Shown: in pieces, positions 24,973-35,661 of the stretch
Numbering within the stretch: the first letter of the stretch is position 1
Layout of the letters: every line of letters begins with the position of its first letter
NCBI RefSeq assembly: GCF_022201045.2
Contig: NC_068561.1
Coordinates: 21,392,501 to 21,456,500, forward strand
Source of the DNA: Citrus sinensis
Lineage: Eukaryota; Streptophyta; Magnoliopsida; Sapindales; Rutaceae
Reading direction: 5' to 3'
Length of the DNA stretch: 64,000 bases
Position numbers and translations under genes: made by a program
Notes under the pieces: generated by a model
Told to the model about the DNA's origin: nothing
The model's input: only the letters and a program-made list of their open reading frames with translations
Database searches by the model: none

Positions 24973-26020
24973 TCTCTTTCATCTTTTGCCTCTATAATTG
25001 GGAGATATCTGGAATGAAGTTATTATCAAATAATTTCATCATTGTCTTCCGGAGTATGCAAGGCCAACTCAAGACAATGTTAGGCCTTAGGCAAAAATTT
25101 TAAATAAATATTGCAATTAATTTTTTTTTGTTTTAGCTGTAAAACTAAAAACTACTGTTTATATCAAAGGATTAAAAAAAATGTATATCTTCAATTTTAC
25201 AAGTCTGAAAATGTAGATTAGGAGTATTTTATTTTCTCAATTATTTGTGAGAGTATACTTTCAAGTAATTGCTCGACTGATCTATATATGATATTATAAG
25301 TGTGTGTATTTAAAATTCCAGTGGATTATAGATTATACTATATTTTTACAATTGTAACAACTTAAAAACAATTTAAAAAGAAAATGAATGAGTGTTGAGA
25401 TTGGAGAAAGTTTCAATATTAATTTGATTTTTGTGCTTTTTAAGTTACCTTTTAGATTTTGATATATTGAAATTGGTAGACACTACCTTTTGAACTTTAA
25501 TGGACCAAAAATATATTTAGAAAGAATTGAAATGGGACATTAAATCAAAGTGTGTTAAGACCATTCAATCAATACAAGATCACGACAAAAATTTCACAAT
25601 TACATGCCAATCGATCCAGATACTTATATTTCGAATTTTCAGAGTTGATGGTTAAGAGAAAGAGGAGATTAACCACTAGCAAAAATATCCATCTATATGT
25701 GAAAATAACTCTATCAAGCAAATAACAGCCACGAATTTATCATTTTGTACCAGGAGAGGCTGATTGATTCCCACCGACACCAGTCATATATTCTGATTAG
25801 ATATGATGCTAGTAAAGCACATCTTGGCCATTAAATCAGTATCATTTTCGATATTGATCATGCCCTAGAGTTTGATTGATGTATGTTCGTGTTCGTGAAT
25901 CAGCTAGCTAGATATTAGCATATATGCAACAATCACCAAACAAATATAAAAATTTATTATTAAAGAAATATGCCAGTGAGAAAAGAAAAATAAAATCAAG
26001 ATGATACACATAAATAGATG
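24973..26020. other. Spacer downstream of CYP94C copy 2
   Basis: AT-rich, non-coding. Includes the 3' untranslated region of copy 2, which shows no similarity to the 3' flank of copy 1. No gene supported. Confidence 0.5.
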
Positions 26021-27535
26021 CTATCTTTGTTGCAACAGAACTGGAAGGCCACCATTGAAAGTGGCGGTGAGGCCTGGAGAGAATCGTGGAATATTCCGAT
26101 ACGGGGACATCAGTTGGATTTGGAATTGCCTAACAAGTGAAAGTGCTACACTCTTGATCTCCACCAAAGCCATTTCTTTCCCCAAACAGACCCTAAATCC
26201 GGCTTGAAACACCGGATATTTGTAAGGGTTTTCCGGTAAAAACACACCATTTTTCAACCATCTTTCAGGATTGAACTCTAAGCAATTTTGACCCCAAATC
26301 TCTCTCATCCTTCCCATTGCGTAGGGATGATATGTAACTCTAGTTCCTTTCTTCACATACGTTCCATCGGGTAATACATCGTCTTCTTCACAAAATTTTG
26401 AATCAAATTGAATTGGAGGGTAGAGTCTCGTACTCTCAGAAACTGCTGCTTGTAAATAATGAAGCTCTCGCAACTGATCAAAGCTTGTGAGCTCTTGGTT
26501 TTGGCCTAAAATTCTGTCTGCCTCAGCCCGAATTTCTGAACAAACGCGTGGATTCTTTCCCAATAACCAGACAAAGCTTGTTAAGGCTGAGGCAACCGTG
26601 TCACGACCAGCTAATAAGAAACTTATAACGATGTCCCTCAAGTATGTGTCATCATTGACACTGCTCATGAAACGAGACAAGAGATCTTTATGTGTTGAAA
26701 ATCCCATTTTGCGCCTTTGTTTGATCACCTCTAGGGCTAATAAATCGATCATCTTGATAGCTTCTTTTAGTTGCTTCTCGCTTCCCAAATTCAACATCCG
26801 TTTGATTTTCCAAACCAACGGCGAAACAGTCATCGCTCTTTCCGCTGACAATTTTGAAGCAAGGTCAAAGGCTACAGCAAAGTCCGACATAGGTAAGGAC
26901 AACTCAAGGCATCTGGGGTCTAAACCAAATGAAAATTTACACATGCTATCAAATGAAAATCTTTTAAACACGTCTTGTAAATCCAAAACTCCATCTTCTT
27001 TACCTGCAACAGATGATAATAAGGGGATAAGCCGGGTTTTGATCTCCTGATTGACGATTTCTAGAGCATATGATCTTATCGAGAAACGGCGGAGCTCTAG
27101 ACTCGCCATCTCCTTCTGAAACCTCCATGAATCACCATCAACGTTGAATATTCCACGACCAAGAAAATCACCGAGAATCGTAGAGAAGGGTTTCCCTTTT
27201 GGGAAATTATCAAATCTTGTTTTGAGCATGTACTCAACGTTATCAGGGTTAGCAGTGATGGTGTTGCCAAGCACATGAATATGTATAGTTTTTGTTGGCG
27301 ATTTGCTCAGGAGATGGGCATACCAATCACAGAGATTATCAAATTGTTTGGACCAACTCATCGTCAAATAACCGTCACAAATCTCACAGTTGCACCAAAG
27401 CTTTAGTTTCATTAAATAGAATAATAATAGGGGTAAAACAAAGAAGACGATGGTGGTGATGATGAAGATAAGGCAGCAGAAGTAGTAGTCATAGAGAGTG
27501 TTCAAGAACCACGAAGCTTCAACTTCAAGCTCCAT
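26021..27535 (-). CDS. Cytochrome P450, CYP94C-type (copy 2)
   Basis: Intronless, 504 residues, with every P450 motif of copy 1 intact: anchor near the N-terminus, AGRDT, ESTR (Thr where copy 1 has Met; the conserved Glu and Arg are kept), PERW and heme Cys450. No frameshift or stop, so it reads as a working gene. Expected role is the same as copy 1: carboxylation of 12-hydroxy-jasmonoyl-isoleucine or a related omega-oxidation. It ends GGLPVLLQQR-TAG against GGLPAMVRQS-TAA in copy 1, and homology stops there. The core promoter has drifted (no TATAAA at the matching place, no G-box seen), so expression may differ from copy 1. Transcription converges on copy 1 across a 4.1-kb spacer. Confidence 0.95.
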   Translation of the reverse strand: MELEVEASWFLNTLYDYYFCCLIFIITTIVFFVLPLLLFYLMKLKLWCNCEICDGYLTMSWSKQFDNLCDWYAHLLSKSPTKTIHIHVLGNTITANPDNVEYMLKTRFDNFPKGKPFSTILGDFLGRGIFNVDGDSWRFQKEMASLELRRFSIRSYALEIVNQEIKTRLIPLLSSVAGKEDGVLDLQDVFKRFSFDSMCKFSFGLDPRCLELSLPMSDFAVAFDLASKLSAERAMTVSPLVWKIKRMLNLGSEKQLKEAIKMIDLLALEVIKQRRKMGFSTHKDLLSRFMSSVNDDTYLRDIVISFLLAGRDTVASALTSFVWLLGKNPRVCSEIRAEADRILGQNQELTSFDQLRELHYLQAAVSESTRLYPPIQFDSKFCEEDDVLPDGTYVKKGTRVTYHPYAMGRMREIWGQNCLEFNPERWLKNGVFLPENPYKYPVFQAGFRVCLGKEMALVEIKSVALSLVRQFQIQLMSPYRNIPRFSPGLTATFNGGLPVLLQQR

Positions 27536-27640
27536 TAATTGATAAAGATAAGCGATGATAAAGAAACGGTTAAAAAAAAAATATTAGAATTAGAAGAGAC
27601 CAATGAGAGAGACAAGAGCGCAATGGAATGTTTATGTATT
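26022..27640. repeat. Right arm of the inverted CYP94C duplication
   Basis: Inverted match to 20290-21905 (see the left arm). The upstream edge fades at about 27640-27660, where an AGAATCCAATAC block is still shared, and then becomes a weak match to about 27840. Confidence 0.85.
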
Positions 27641-27659
27641 GGATTCTCCCGTTTAATAT

Positions 27660-28080
27660 TGTGAACTTAATATTAGTGGCGATCTATATTTGCACTTATT
27701 GTGCAAAGAAAAGAAAAAAAAATAATAATAAAAGGGTGACAAAATTAAATTATTATGATCACAGAGAATAGAGCCAACCCGTGTCCGTGTGCTAAAAGAA
27801 TTAAATAAATGAGTCACCAGAGACATCTTTCTGCTCACCTAAGGTAATTCATGATATTCACTCACATGCTTTTATTCTTAACCACGACAACAATATGTTT
27901 ATTTTATTAGAGAAAAATCAAGAGAAAATATTTGGGCGCCCAAGGCTTTCAAAAAGCTAGACAAAGCTCAGTTATTGCCCCAAAAAACTGCACTTAAATT
28001 AGAGATATTCTTTATATATATGTATGTATGTAGACACACACACATAACAATCAATGAATGAAAAAAAAAAAAGGTTGTAC
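27660..28080. other. Upstream region of CYP94C copy 2
   Basis: Weakly similar to the upstream region of copy 1, then unrelated AT-rich DNA. I see no CACGTG and no clear TATAAA for the minus-strand gene. Confidence 0.45.
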
Positions 28081-28279
28081 TACCAACAAGCGCATAGATC
28101 AGGTGTCATGGGTTTGTTCTAACTTAACTAAAGTTTTTGGTTCGAGATTTGGGAATGCAGTTGTGTTAAATACTTGTTGGGGAGTTTTACCGCCCTAATA
28201 GTCTTACTCAACTCGAATATGATTAGTCGGGACTCAATGTAGTATTCGAATAGTAGATGGTTTAATACACTAAAAAAAA
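28081..28279 (+). mobile_element. tRNA-derived SINE (second copy)
   Basis: Aligns along its length with the SINE at 16691-16892 (roughly three quarters identical by eye): ACCAACAAGCGCATAGATCA start, box B-like GGTTCGAGATTTGG, GGGAATGCAG, CCGCCCTAATAGTCTTACTC, ATTAGTCGGGACTCAATG, then GGTTTAATACACT and an A-run. Confidence 0.8.
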
Positions 28280-29486
28280 TTATTCTATGCAAACACCTAA
28301 AACTTTTTCTTTAAACACATGGTAAAAAGAAAAAAGAAGTGATATATAGACTTTCCTGTAGGGGATGAGCTTCTTATCCATTAAAATATCCAAAAAGCTA
28401 AGATGATGAACTAAAAACAACTTTTTTAAAAAAACTAGCCAAGGATAACTAATGAAAACGATAGCTAGGGGAGCCATTATCATCATGAAAATTTGATAAC
28501 AATGTGTTATTACATGTTTCAAATGTTTCATACTACATATCGTGCGAATAAATTCTTTTCCTAAGAGCAATGACTCCTATAGAGATACTGCTAATAGAGA
28601 TATTTGTACGAATACATAAGTTGCATATAGGAAAAATAAGTATAACCCCGATTTTTTTTTTAAAGTGAAACTAAGGAAAACTCCTTGATAATTTAGAATA
28701 GGTCGAGACTCCGCAGTTATAATGGTGTTAATTTTATTGATTATTTTACCATTACACCCCTTACCTTGATGTTAGCCTCAGAGTTTAAATATTTACCCTT
28801 AATGAGTGAATTAATGTGAGAGTACACGGTATTCATTAAAGTAGACATAGTTACAAATAGTAAAAATATCATTAATATCCCTAAGAATTGTATAAAGTAT
28901 TCATTAAAATTTTAATACGTTACATTTGGCCATGTATGACTATTAGAGTGCCCGCGTAATATTATAACATTACATAAGGGGAGGTAAATACGTGCTAATA
29001 TTGAAACTGCAATTTATCATATTTTTCTAAACAAATGCAAACAAAGCAATAAAAAAAATATATTTTATTTTATTCATGAGAATTATATGTTATGCAGACA
29101 TATTTTATTGCTTTGAAATTTTTTTTCAAATAATTTACATTTTTCTATTAAATTAATTCAATCATTAAGGATTTACAAGTCATTTTACTTTATTTATGTT
29201 CTCAAGAAATTTAAACTTTAGAGTGGAGCTATTTGAACCTGTTGAATTCCTCACTGCACCCTTTTTTCAATTAAAATTTTAATTATGAAAATAAAATTTG
29301 ATCAATTACTTATTTGAACTTCTTCTCTGCCCCCTCATCTCCTTCCCCTACATAAAATTTATTCTAATACATGAAGTAAATATTGCATTAAATAAATAAA
29401 ATTATTCAAAAATTAACAAATTGGTGTTATCGTAATCTAAAACAAAATGAAAAGAACAATACCCATCATGTAAAAATAATATTTTG
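28280..29486. other. Intergenic, no supported gene
   Basis: AT-rich. A 96-codon minus-strand frame (28280-28570) shows no recognisable motif and no gene context. Confidence 0.4.
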
Positions 29487-29852
29487 ATGGTACGTTTAAT
29501 AAACTGAAATCGAAATGGGTATAAATGGGAATGGGCTAGTACGGAAATATGGATTGAGAATCAGAATAATTTATTTACTTGAACTCCAGGAATCGGAATC
29601 AAAATGAGCTGAATTGCCATTAATATGTTTACTTTATCTTATAATTGCAATCGGAATTAATTAAATTGCTACAAATTACTAGAAACTCCTTAATAATATG
29701 ACAGTAATATTAATTAAAACAACAACAACAATAATAAATTTTAATAATGATAATATTAACAATAATTATTATTATTATAATGAATAAATTAATTGAAATT
29801 AATAAATTTTAACAATATTAATATTAATAAAAGAATAAAATAAATATAATGA

Positions 29853-29916
<64 letters not shown>

Positions 29917-30133
29917 GGTGGTGGTGGTGTAATAATACTAATATATATTATTATTAAAGAGAGTATTTTGGGAATATTGAAATGTAAATGGGGCTAGAAT
30001 TGAAATTTTAGAGAATGAGAGACTCATTTCCAACCCTTCTATGGGAATCAATCCCCATTTCCTCATTCCAAAATTGTGGTGGACATTCTGATTTCAGATT
30101 TCAATTTCCTAATTCAAAAAGTAAATACACCAT
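29487..30133. mobile_element. MITE, family A, second copy
   Basis: Ends GATGGTACGTTTAATAA and AAAGTAAATACACCATG are inverted and match the ends of the element at 22701-23302. The left half has GGAATCGGAATC-type words, the right half their complements. The middle holds a long ATT microsatellite (29854-29916) followed by GGT repeats. Confidence 0.7.
29854..29916. repeat. (ATT)n microsatellite
   Basis: About 21 uninterrupted ATT units, followed directly by a short (GGT)4 run at 29917-29929. It lies inside the family A MITE and is likely length-variable. Confidence 0.95.
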
Positions 30134-33100
30134 GAATCGATTAGAAAATTTTTGGTCAAATCTTATAAGTACAAACTTTGAATGACAATAATAGATAAAA
30201 ATTGACAAAGTTCTAGTGAAAAGTAAAGAGATATAAAGTTGGTTTAGTTAGAAAGAATAAAAAAAAAATGAAAGGGAGAGACACTACTTTAGGCTTTAAC
30301 TATTATTATAATAGAGAGAAAGTAATTATAATGAAGGGTATTTTGTGACTTTTGAGAGAACTTGTAAATTAAATAATAAGTTATAATTTAATAATTATTT
30401 TAGTTAAAAAAGTGAGTCTTGAAATGAAATTAGTTAGTTCAAATAGTTTCACCCTAAACTTTATGAATAATATCAAGATGAGGAATAAAATAGAAAACAT
30501 GGAAGGTGTATCTCCATGATTTGGGAAAATAATCACGGAGACCCCTAAATTTTCAAAAAAGTGATATTCAGACTTTTTTCTATTATATTTTATAATTAAT
30601 TTGGATGAGAAAAGGATATTTTAGTACTTTTATTTGTGTTAACTTAGAAGTTCAAAAATGCTGACTTAAGTCCATGAATGGCATGTGTCATAATTTGATT
30701 GGTCAAAAAATTTTATTGTGCCTACAAATTAAAACACACCTTTCGCATTCTACTATTTTTCATCTTCCCTCCTCCAAACTTTGAAAAAAAAACATTTTAT
30801 TGAATATTTTTCTCTCGTTATCGAATAAATTAAATCAATTCGAAATGTAAATTAATAATCCGTGATTTTGGAGGAGGATTCACAGCTAATCCATAATAGT
30901 TTGCTAAGTGAAGCAAGGTAAGAATCATCTCTCTCTCTCTCTCTCTGTTCTTTTTTTTTCCCACTTATTTGGTTTATTTTAAATCAAGTAAATGATGATA
31001 CATATACTTATTTGTAAGCACTTGGCTTAAGAATTATGGTCGGTTGCTGTGGGTTAATGATCGCTTTGGTAAAGGTTTGTAGGTTTTGTCTTTTTTTTTT
31101 TATTTGTTATTTATGTTCGTGATCAATTTTAACCACTGATTTTGCATGTTTTGATTGATTGAATATATAGAAAATTGGGTTAGCGTTTGATGTTAGATTT
31201 GGTGGCAGACTGTTAATGTGTTGTGTCATATATTTGATACTTACTTATCAATTTAAAATTTCACGTGGGAAAGAGAGTGAGTGCATCACGAGCACACAAC
31301 AATAAATTTTATATTTTTCATCCAAATTAAGGGTAAAAATTATGAAAGTAAGTATTGATGTTCCTTGCTGAAAACTTAAGAGGCTTTTGCGACTATTTTT
31401 TTTTATATAATTTTTTGTTTTTTAGTAAAATAATATAACTAGTAATAAAGTTGACACCATTATAATAGCATGAGTTCGACCTATTTTAAAATATTTGAAA
31501 ATTTTTACTTAGTTTCACCAAACAACATGGGGTTATAACCACTTTTTCGTTACATGCAAGATAAAAAAAAAATTATTTACCAAAAAGAAAAATATGTTGG
31601 ATTACTTAAAGATGCTGCAACAAAACTTTTCTTAATTAGATAGCAATAGGTTATGGAAAGATGTACTCTTTATCTATTAAAAGTACAATCTCTAATGCAA
31701 ACATCCATATTTTAATTACCATATCGAAATAAGTTCTTTTGAATTTAATCGATACATAAAATTCACAAATTTATGAATAAAAAAACAATATTAAAAAAAT
31801 TCTCCTTAAAATAATTTAACAACAGTTTCAATGCCATCCCAAAAAGGACAGCTGCTAGCTGCCAAGCTTTTCGCTCAAATATATTCCGTTGTACCCACAA
31901 GTAGAATATATAACTGTACTTAATTATGCTTGATGCACGTGCATATTGGCCCAAATGTTGGACAATTAAGAAGAATTAACTATTATGTGAGGACCATTAA
32001 ATAGCTTCTGCAAGTTATTCCCATGCACTGATCAATTGTGCTTTAATTTGGATGTGATTCTTGCACGCCTTTTGGAGTCGAATGTGTGCGAGGCTCTAAA
32101 TCATGATTCCCCCGATATTTCCAAACATCCTTGCGACATATCTTTTACAGGACCAGTGACACCACGTTGAAAATGAGTTCGAACAAAAGTGAAATGGTAA
32201 CATCAATCTCTATCCATTAGGATGTACAACATGTCTAAGGTGGACCTGTTTAATTCGGTCACAGAATTTCTGTGGACGTATTTAATCACGTACTTCTGTA
32301 GACCTTTCCAGGTGTTTGTACTTGGTTGAATTGATCATTTTAAACAATTATTTATGCCCAAAGAAAAAAAAATTCATATATTAGATTATTAAATTTTTAT
32401 TTAATGTTGAGGTTGAACGATTGTAGTTATGAAATTATAATATTAAATTATTTGATAAATATTAATTACTGTAATTTAAAATTAAAGATGAGTTGATCTA
32501 ATATTTGTATGACAAAAGACTTATAATATCTTTACTATTTATGTTAAAAATATTATTTAATAGTCATATTTTCAATACACTATCAACTTTTATTAAAAAT
32601 TCCTTCCTAATATAACATGAACTTCTATTTAACAAAACTTATATTATTAGAGATTAGTAAATAAAATATAAAAATAGTAGAAGGATAATATTAGGAAACA
32701 ATACTTGTCGCACTCAATTGTATATGATGTGACTATTTTTATTTAAATAATTTTATTAGAGGCTTTATTCAAAATCCAAAATATTTTGTTGAAAACTTGA
32801 AATATTTATTTGTCTTGTCCAATATCAAAACAATTTACGTACATTACTTAAAATTTGTTGAAGAGATTGAACATAACAACTCTAATTTCTAATGCTCAAC
32901 CTTAATGTTGGAGTTCTTTCTGTGTATGATTTTTCCATGTTTAAGGCTTGATGTCCTTGTGTTGTCTTTTGAAATTAATGTAGACAAGAGAAAAAACTGT
33001 TTCTTTTTAAATTCTAAAGTCTAAATTTAACTTTTTTTTGGATATTTACTTATTTTACAATTCTGAAGTCTAAATTTAACTCTTTTTTTTTGGGGTATTT

Positions 33101-34357
33101 ACTTATTTTGAACTATTTGTTTCCTTAACTTATCACTTATTGTTAAATAATTTTATCTGAAAGCTTTTATCTTAAGTATGAAATCTAAATGAAAAAAAAA
33201 ATTAATTTCAAATCTTAAAAATATCCCTAAGAATTCATGTATTTCCTATATTATGTATAATCCTAACATTTTGTACTATTCTCAAAGTTATGTCTAAATG
33301 GGTTATATTGTTTTTAAATTTAAAAAATGTGATTATAAAAGATGTAATTATAATAACACCCATTTATAAAATTTAAAAAATAAAAGTATCACTTAAGAGG
33401 ATATTTATGCCAAACTACTAGCTTTTAAATTTTGATGTTTAAATGTTAGAAAAAAAATAAAATTTTCATTTAAATATTTTCATTCAAATCTATTCAATTT
33501 TAAGAGCAAAAAAGAAAAAAAAAAACAATGCAACCGAAATGTTTCATTAATTAAAGACAAGGTGCATGGGCCAATATTTGCACTCCGTTCGTATATAACA
33601 CTCTTTTACTTAATAACACCCACTTATAAATTTAAAAAATAAACTTTTTTATTGATTACTTTAGTGACAATTTAATTTTTTACTCGTGGGATTCATATCC
33701 TAAATTTCTTATTTTTAAGACGAGATTTTACCATCTCAATTAGATGGCACTTTTGCATTCTTAATGTGTTTCCTATTTATATATAAGTATTGAAAAATAT
33801 CTTTCAGTGATTGCTTATTTAAGTAAATAATGATCTTTCTAATCATATTCTATTTGACAATAATTAATACATTTAATTAAGGCAGTGGTTAAGTTGGATC
33901 AGTTTCATAGTAGGGCATTGATGATAACTGTTAGATTATAGCAATAACTGCAAAATTTTATATTTATCTTTACAATCGTGCTATCATCATCATCAGTGCT
34001 CCACCATGAAGCTGATCTAACTTAGCCGAACCCTTTTATTAATTAGGAACTTTATAAGTTTACATATATTTATTATCTATTATTTTTTACTATGGAAAGT
34101 GTAACGTTGTCATGAGTTGTCCATATATATTTATATGAAGTCGTGAGCTTAGCATCAAAACAAGAATTTAGTGGCAGGTTTATATAGCATTCTATCGATA
34201 ATTAAAGCGGGACTCATGTTTCTAACTACTCAATTTTTGAAATTTAGAGAGTATTCACATCAACTTCGTTTAAAAATTGACATTCATATTTAATTGGTGG
34301 ATTTTATAGATTGCTTTGAGAATAAAAAATTCTATTCAATCTTTTTTTGGGAAAAAA
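30134..34357. other. Gene-poor region
   Basis: AT-rich, no gene supported. At 30740-30920 a pyrimidine-rich stretch followed by AAGCAAG/gtaaga and a (CT)9-10 run at about 30928-30949 resembles a leader exon, but no coding exon follows. A minus-strand frame at 31763-31954 contains YLWVQRNIFERKAW, which loosely recalls the end of plant LINE reverse transcriptase polyproteins; too short to call. A repeated TAACACCCAYTTATAAA word occurs at 33354 and 33614. A decayed relative of the 14193 MITE lies at about 32400-32570. Confidence 0.4.
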
Positions 34358-34540
34358 AAGTGAAACACCCTATTGTTTGACTAAACTAATCAAAATTTCT
34401 TAATATTTTAAAACACATCCAGAACACCGCAAAATGTTATTATTATTATTATTATTTTACTAACCTTACTATTTTATCTTTGGTGGTTGTTTAATATTGA
34501 TAATATGAATACCTTCAATTATTTAATTAATTGAATAATT
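34358..34540. mobile_element. Half copy of the long-TIR MITE
   Basis: Shares ATTTTAAAACA, ACTATTTTATCTTTGGTGG and AATTATTTAATTAATT in the same order as the left arm of the 24468-24972 element. The matching right arm is not clear here, so the copy is partial or strongly decayed. Confidence 0.5.
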
Positions 34541-34818
34541 TTTTAATAAAACTAATTAAAAATTAAATTAAAATTATGGGAAAAAACAAGGGAATTGTTA
34601 TTATTTTTTAATTAATTCTTTATTTTTTTGGATTTAATAAAATATTAAATGTAAAATTAATATTAAAAAGTTGCACTTAGTGTTAAGTGAGTCTAGCTAT
34701 TTTGTAGATGTAAAGCTTTTATGTTTCAAATCTTAAAGATTTTTGGCAATAAAAGGTTATCCTATGCGAAAAATATAATTAATATACCAATCAAAACACC
34801 AACATTATCAGTGGAGTT

Positions 34819-34963
34819 GATCATCCATACACACACACACATCTCTAATAGTATCAAGAAAATCTTACATGATGTTGATATAATGGATCATCCATATATA
34901 CACAATTACACACACACACACATTTCCAATAGCATTGAGAAAGTTATACATGATGTTGATATA
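34819..34963. repeat. Two-unit tandem repeat with AC runs
   Basis: Unit 1 (34819-34884) and unit 2 (34886-34963) both begin GATCATCCATA, contain an AC microsatellite, then ATTTCCAATAG/ATCTCTAATAG, and end CATGATGTTGATATA. Because the units happen to keep frame, an open frame runs through both, but nothing suggests it is translated. Confidence 0.8.
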
Positions 34964-35661
34964 TAAATATAAATATAAATTTATGAATGGGGTGGATGTA
35001 AAATAATTATTAAAAAATAATTTATTTAAATGTTTAATTAAATTTTTATTAAAAAAAAAAATAAATTAATTTACCTTTGATTATTTATATAATTTCAATT
35101 AGAGAATTGTTTTACAATAAAGGTGTTGAGCCTTTTAAGACATGAAACATGTTGGGTTTGTGTCCATCTCACGTGAGCGGCTTAAGCTTACACTTTGAGT
35201 CAATCCACGGCCGGAGTAAAATCTATCCCCGGGCCGCATGTCAAACAAGAGAAGAGAAATTTTTCGGGCCCGTCATGGGTTTTAAATGCGCTGTCCGACC
35301 CGGCGTTTAGCCGTCTCCAGTATAACGCTTTGACTGCTTGCTACAAAAGTATAAATCTCTCAGTTGTGTATTCTCTTTTTTCCTTCTCTTCAATTCTTCT
35401 GATCAATCGTAGCACGCAGTAGTGAGCTACACCTGGCGGTACGTAATTCTCACTCTCTGTAAAGTTTCAGCTCCTGTTCTCTGTTTGCTCCTAGGGATTT
35501 GAGTTTTTTTTGTCCTCGTGCACTGGACAGTTATGCTCGAAGCGTTTTCAAAATTTGAAGTCATTATCATTCAGTTTTTTACTGTATTAGGAAACCAGTT
35601 TGTGTGCATTGTTGTTAGCAACAGAATTGATGTTTCTTTTTTTGGACGCTAAAGAAAGAAA
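34964..35661. promoter_or_regulatory. Promoter and leader of the AT-hook/WD40 gene
   Basis: A GC-richer block starts near 35150 and includes CACGTG at 35170-35175. The pyrimidine-rich stretch at 35360-35410 looks like the transcribed leader. GGCG/gtacgt at 35438-35444 could be the donor of an intron in the 5' untranslated region, with an acceptor before 35660. No TATA box is obvious. All of this is inference from sequence layout. Confidence 0.4.

Noticed and set aside
31763..31954. LINE-like fragment (YLWVQRNIFERKAW)
   Set aside because: The likeness to the end of plant LINE polyproteins is weak and covers only about 40 residues; no flanking reverse transcriptase.
34721..34966. Open frame with repeated HTHTHISNSI units
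   Set aside because: It is the translation of an AC microsatellite tandem repeat, not a gene.
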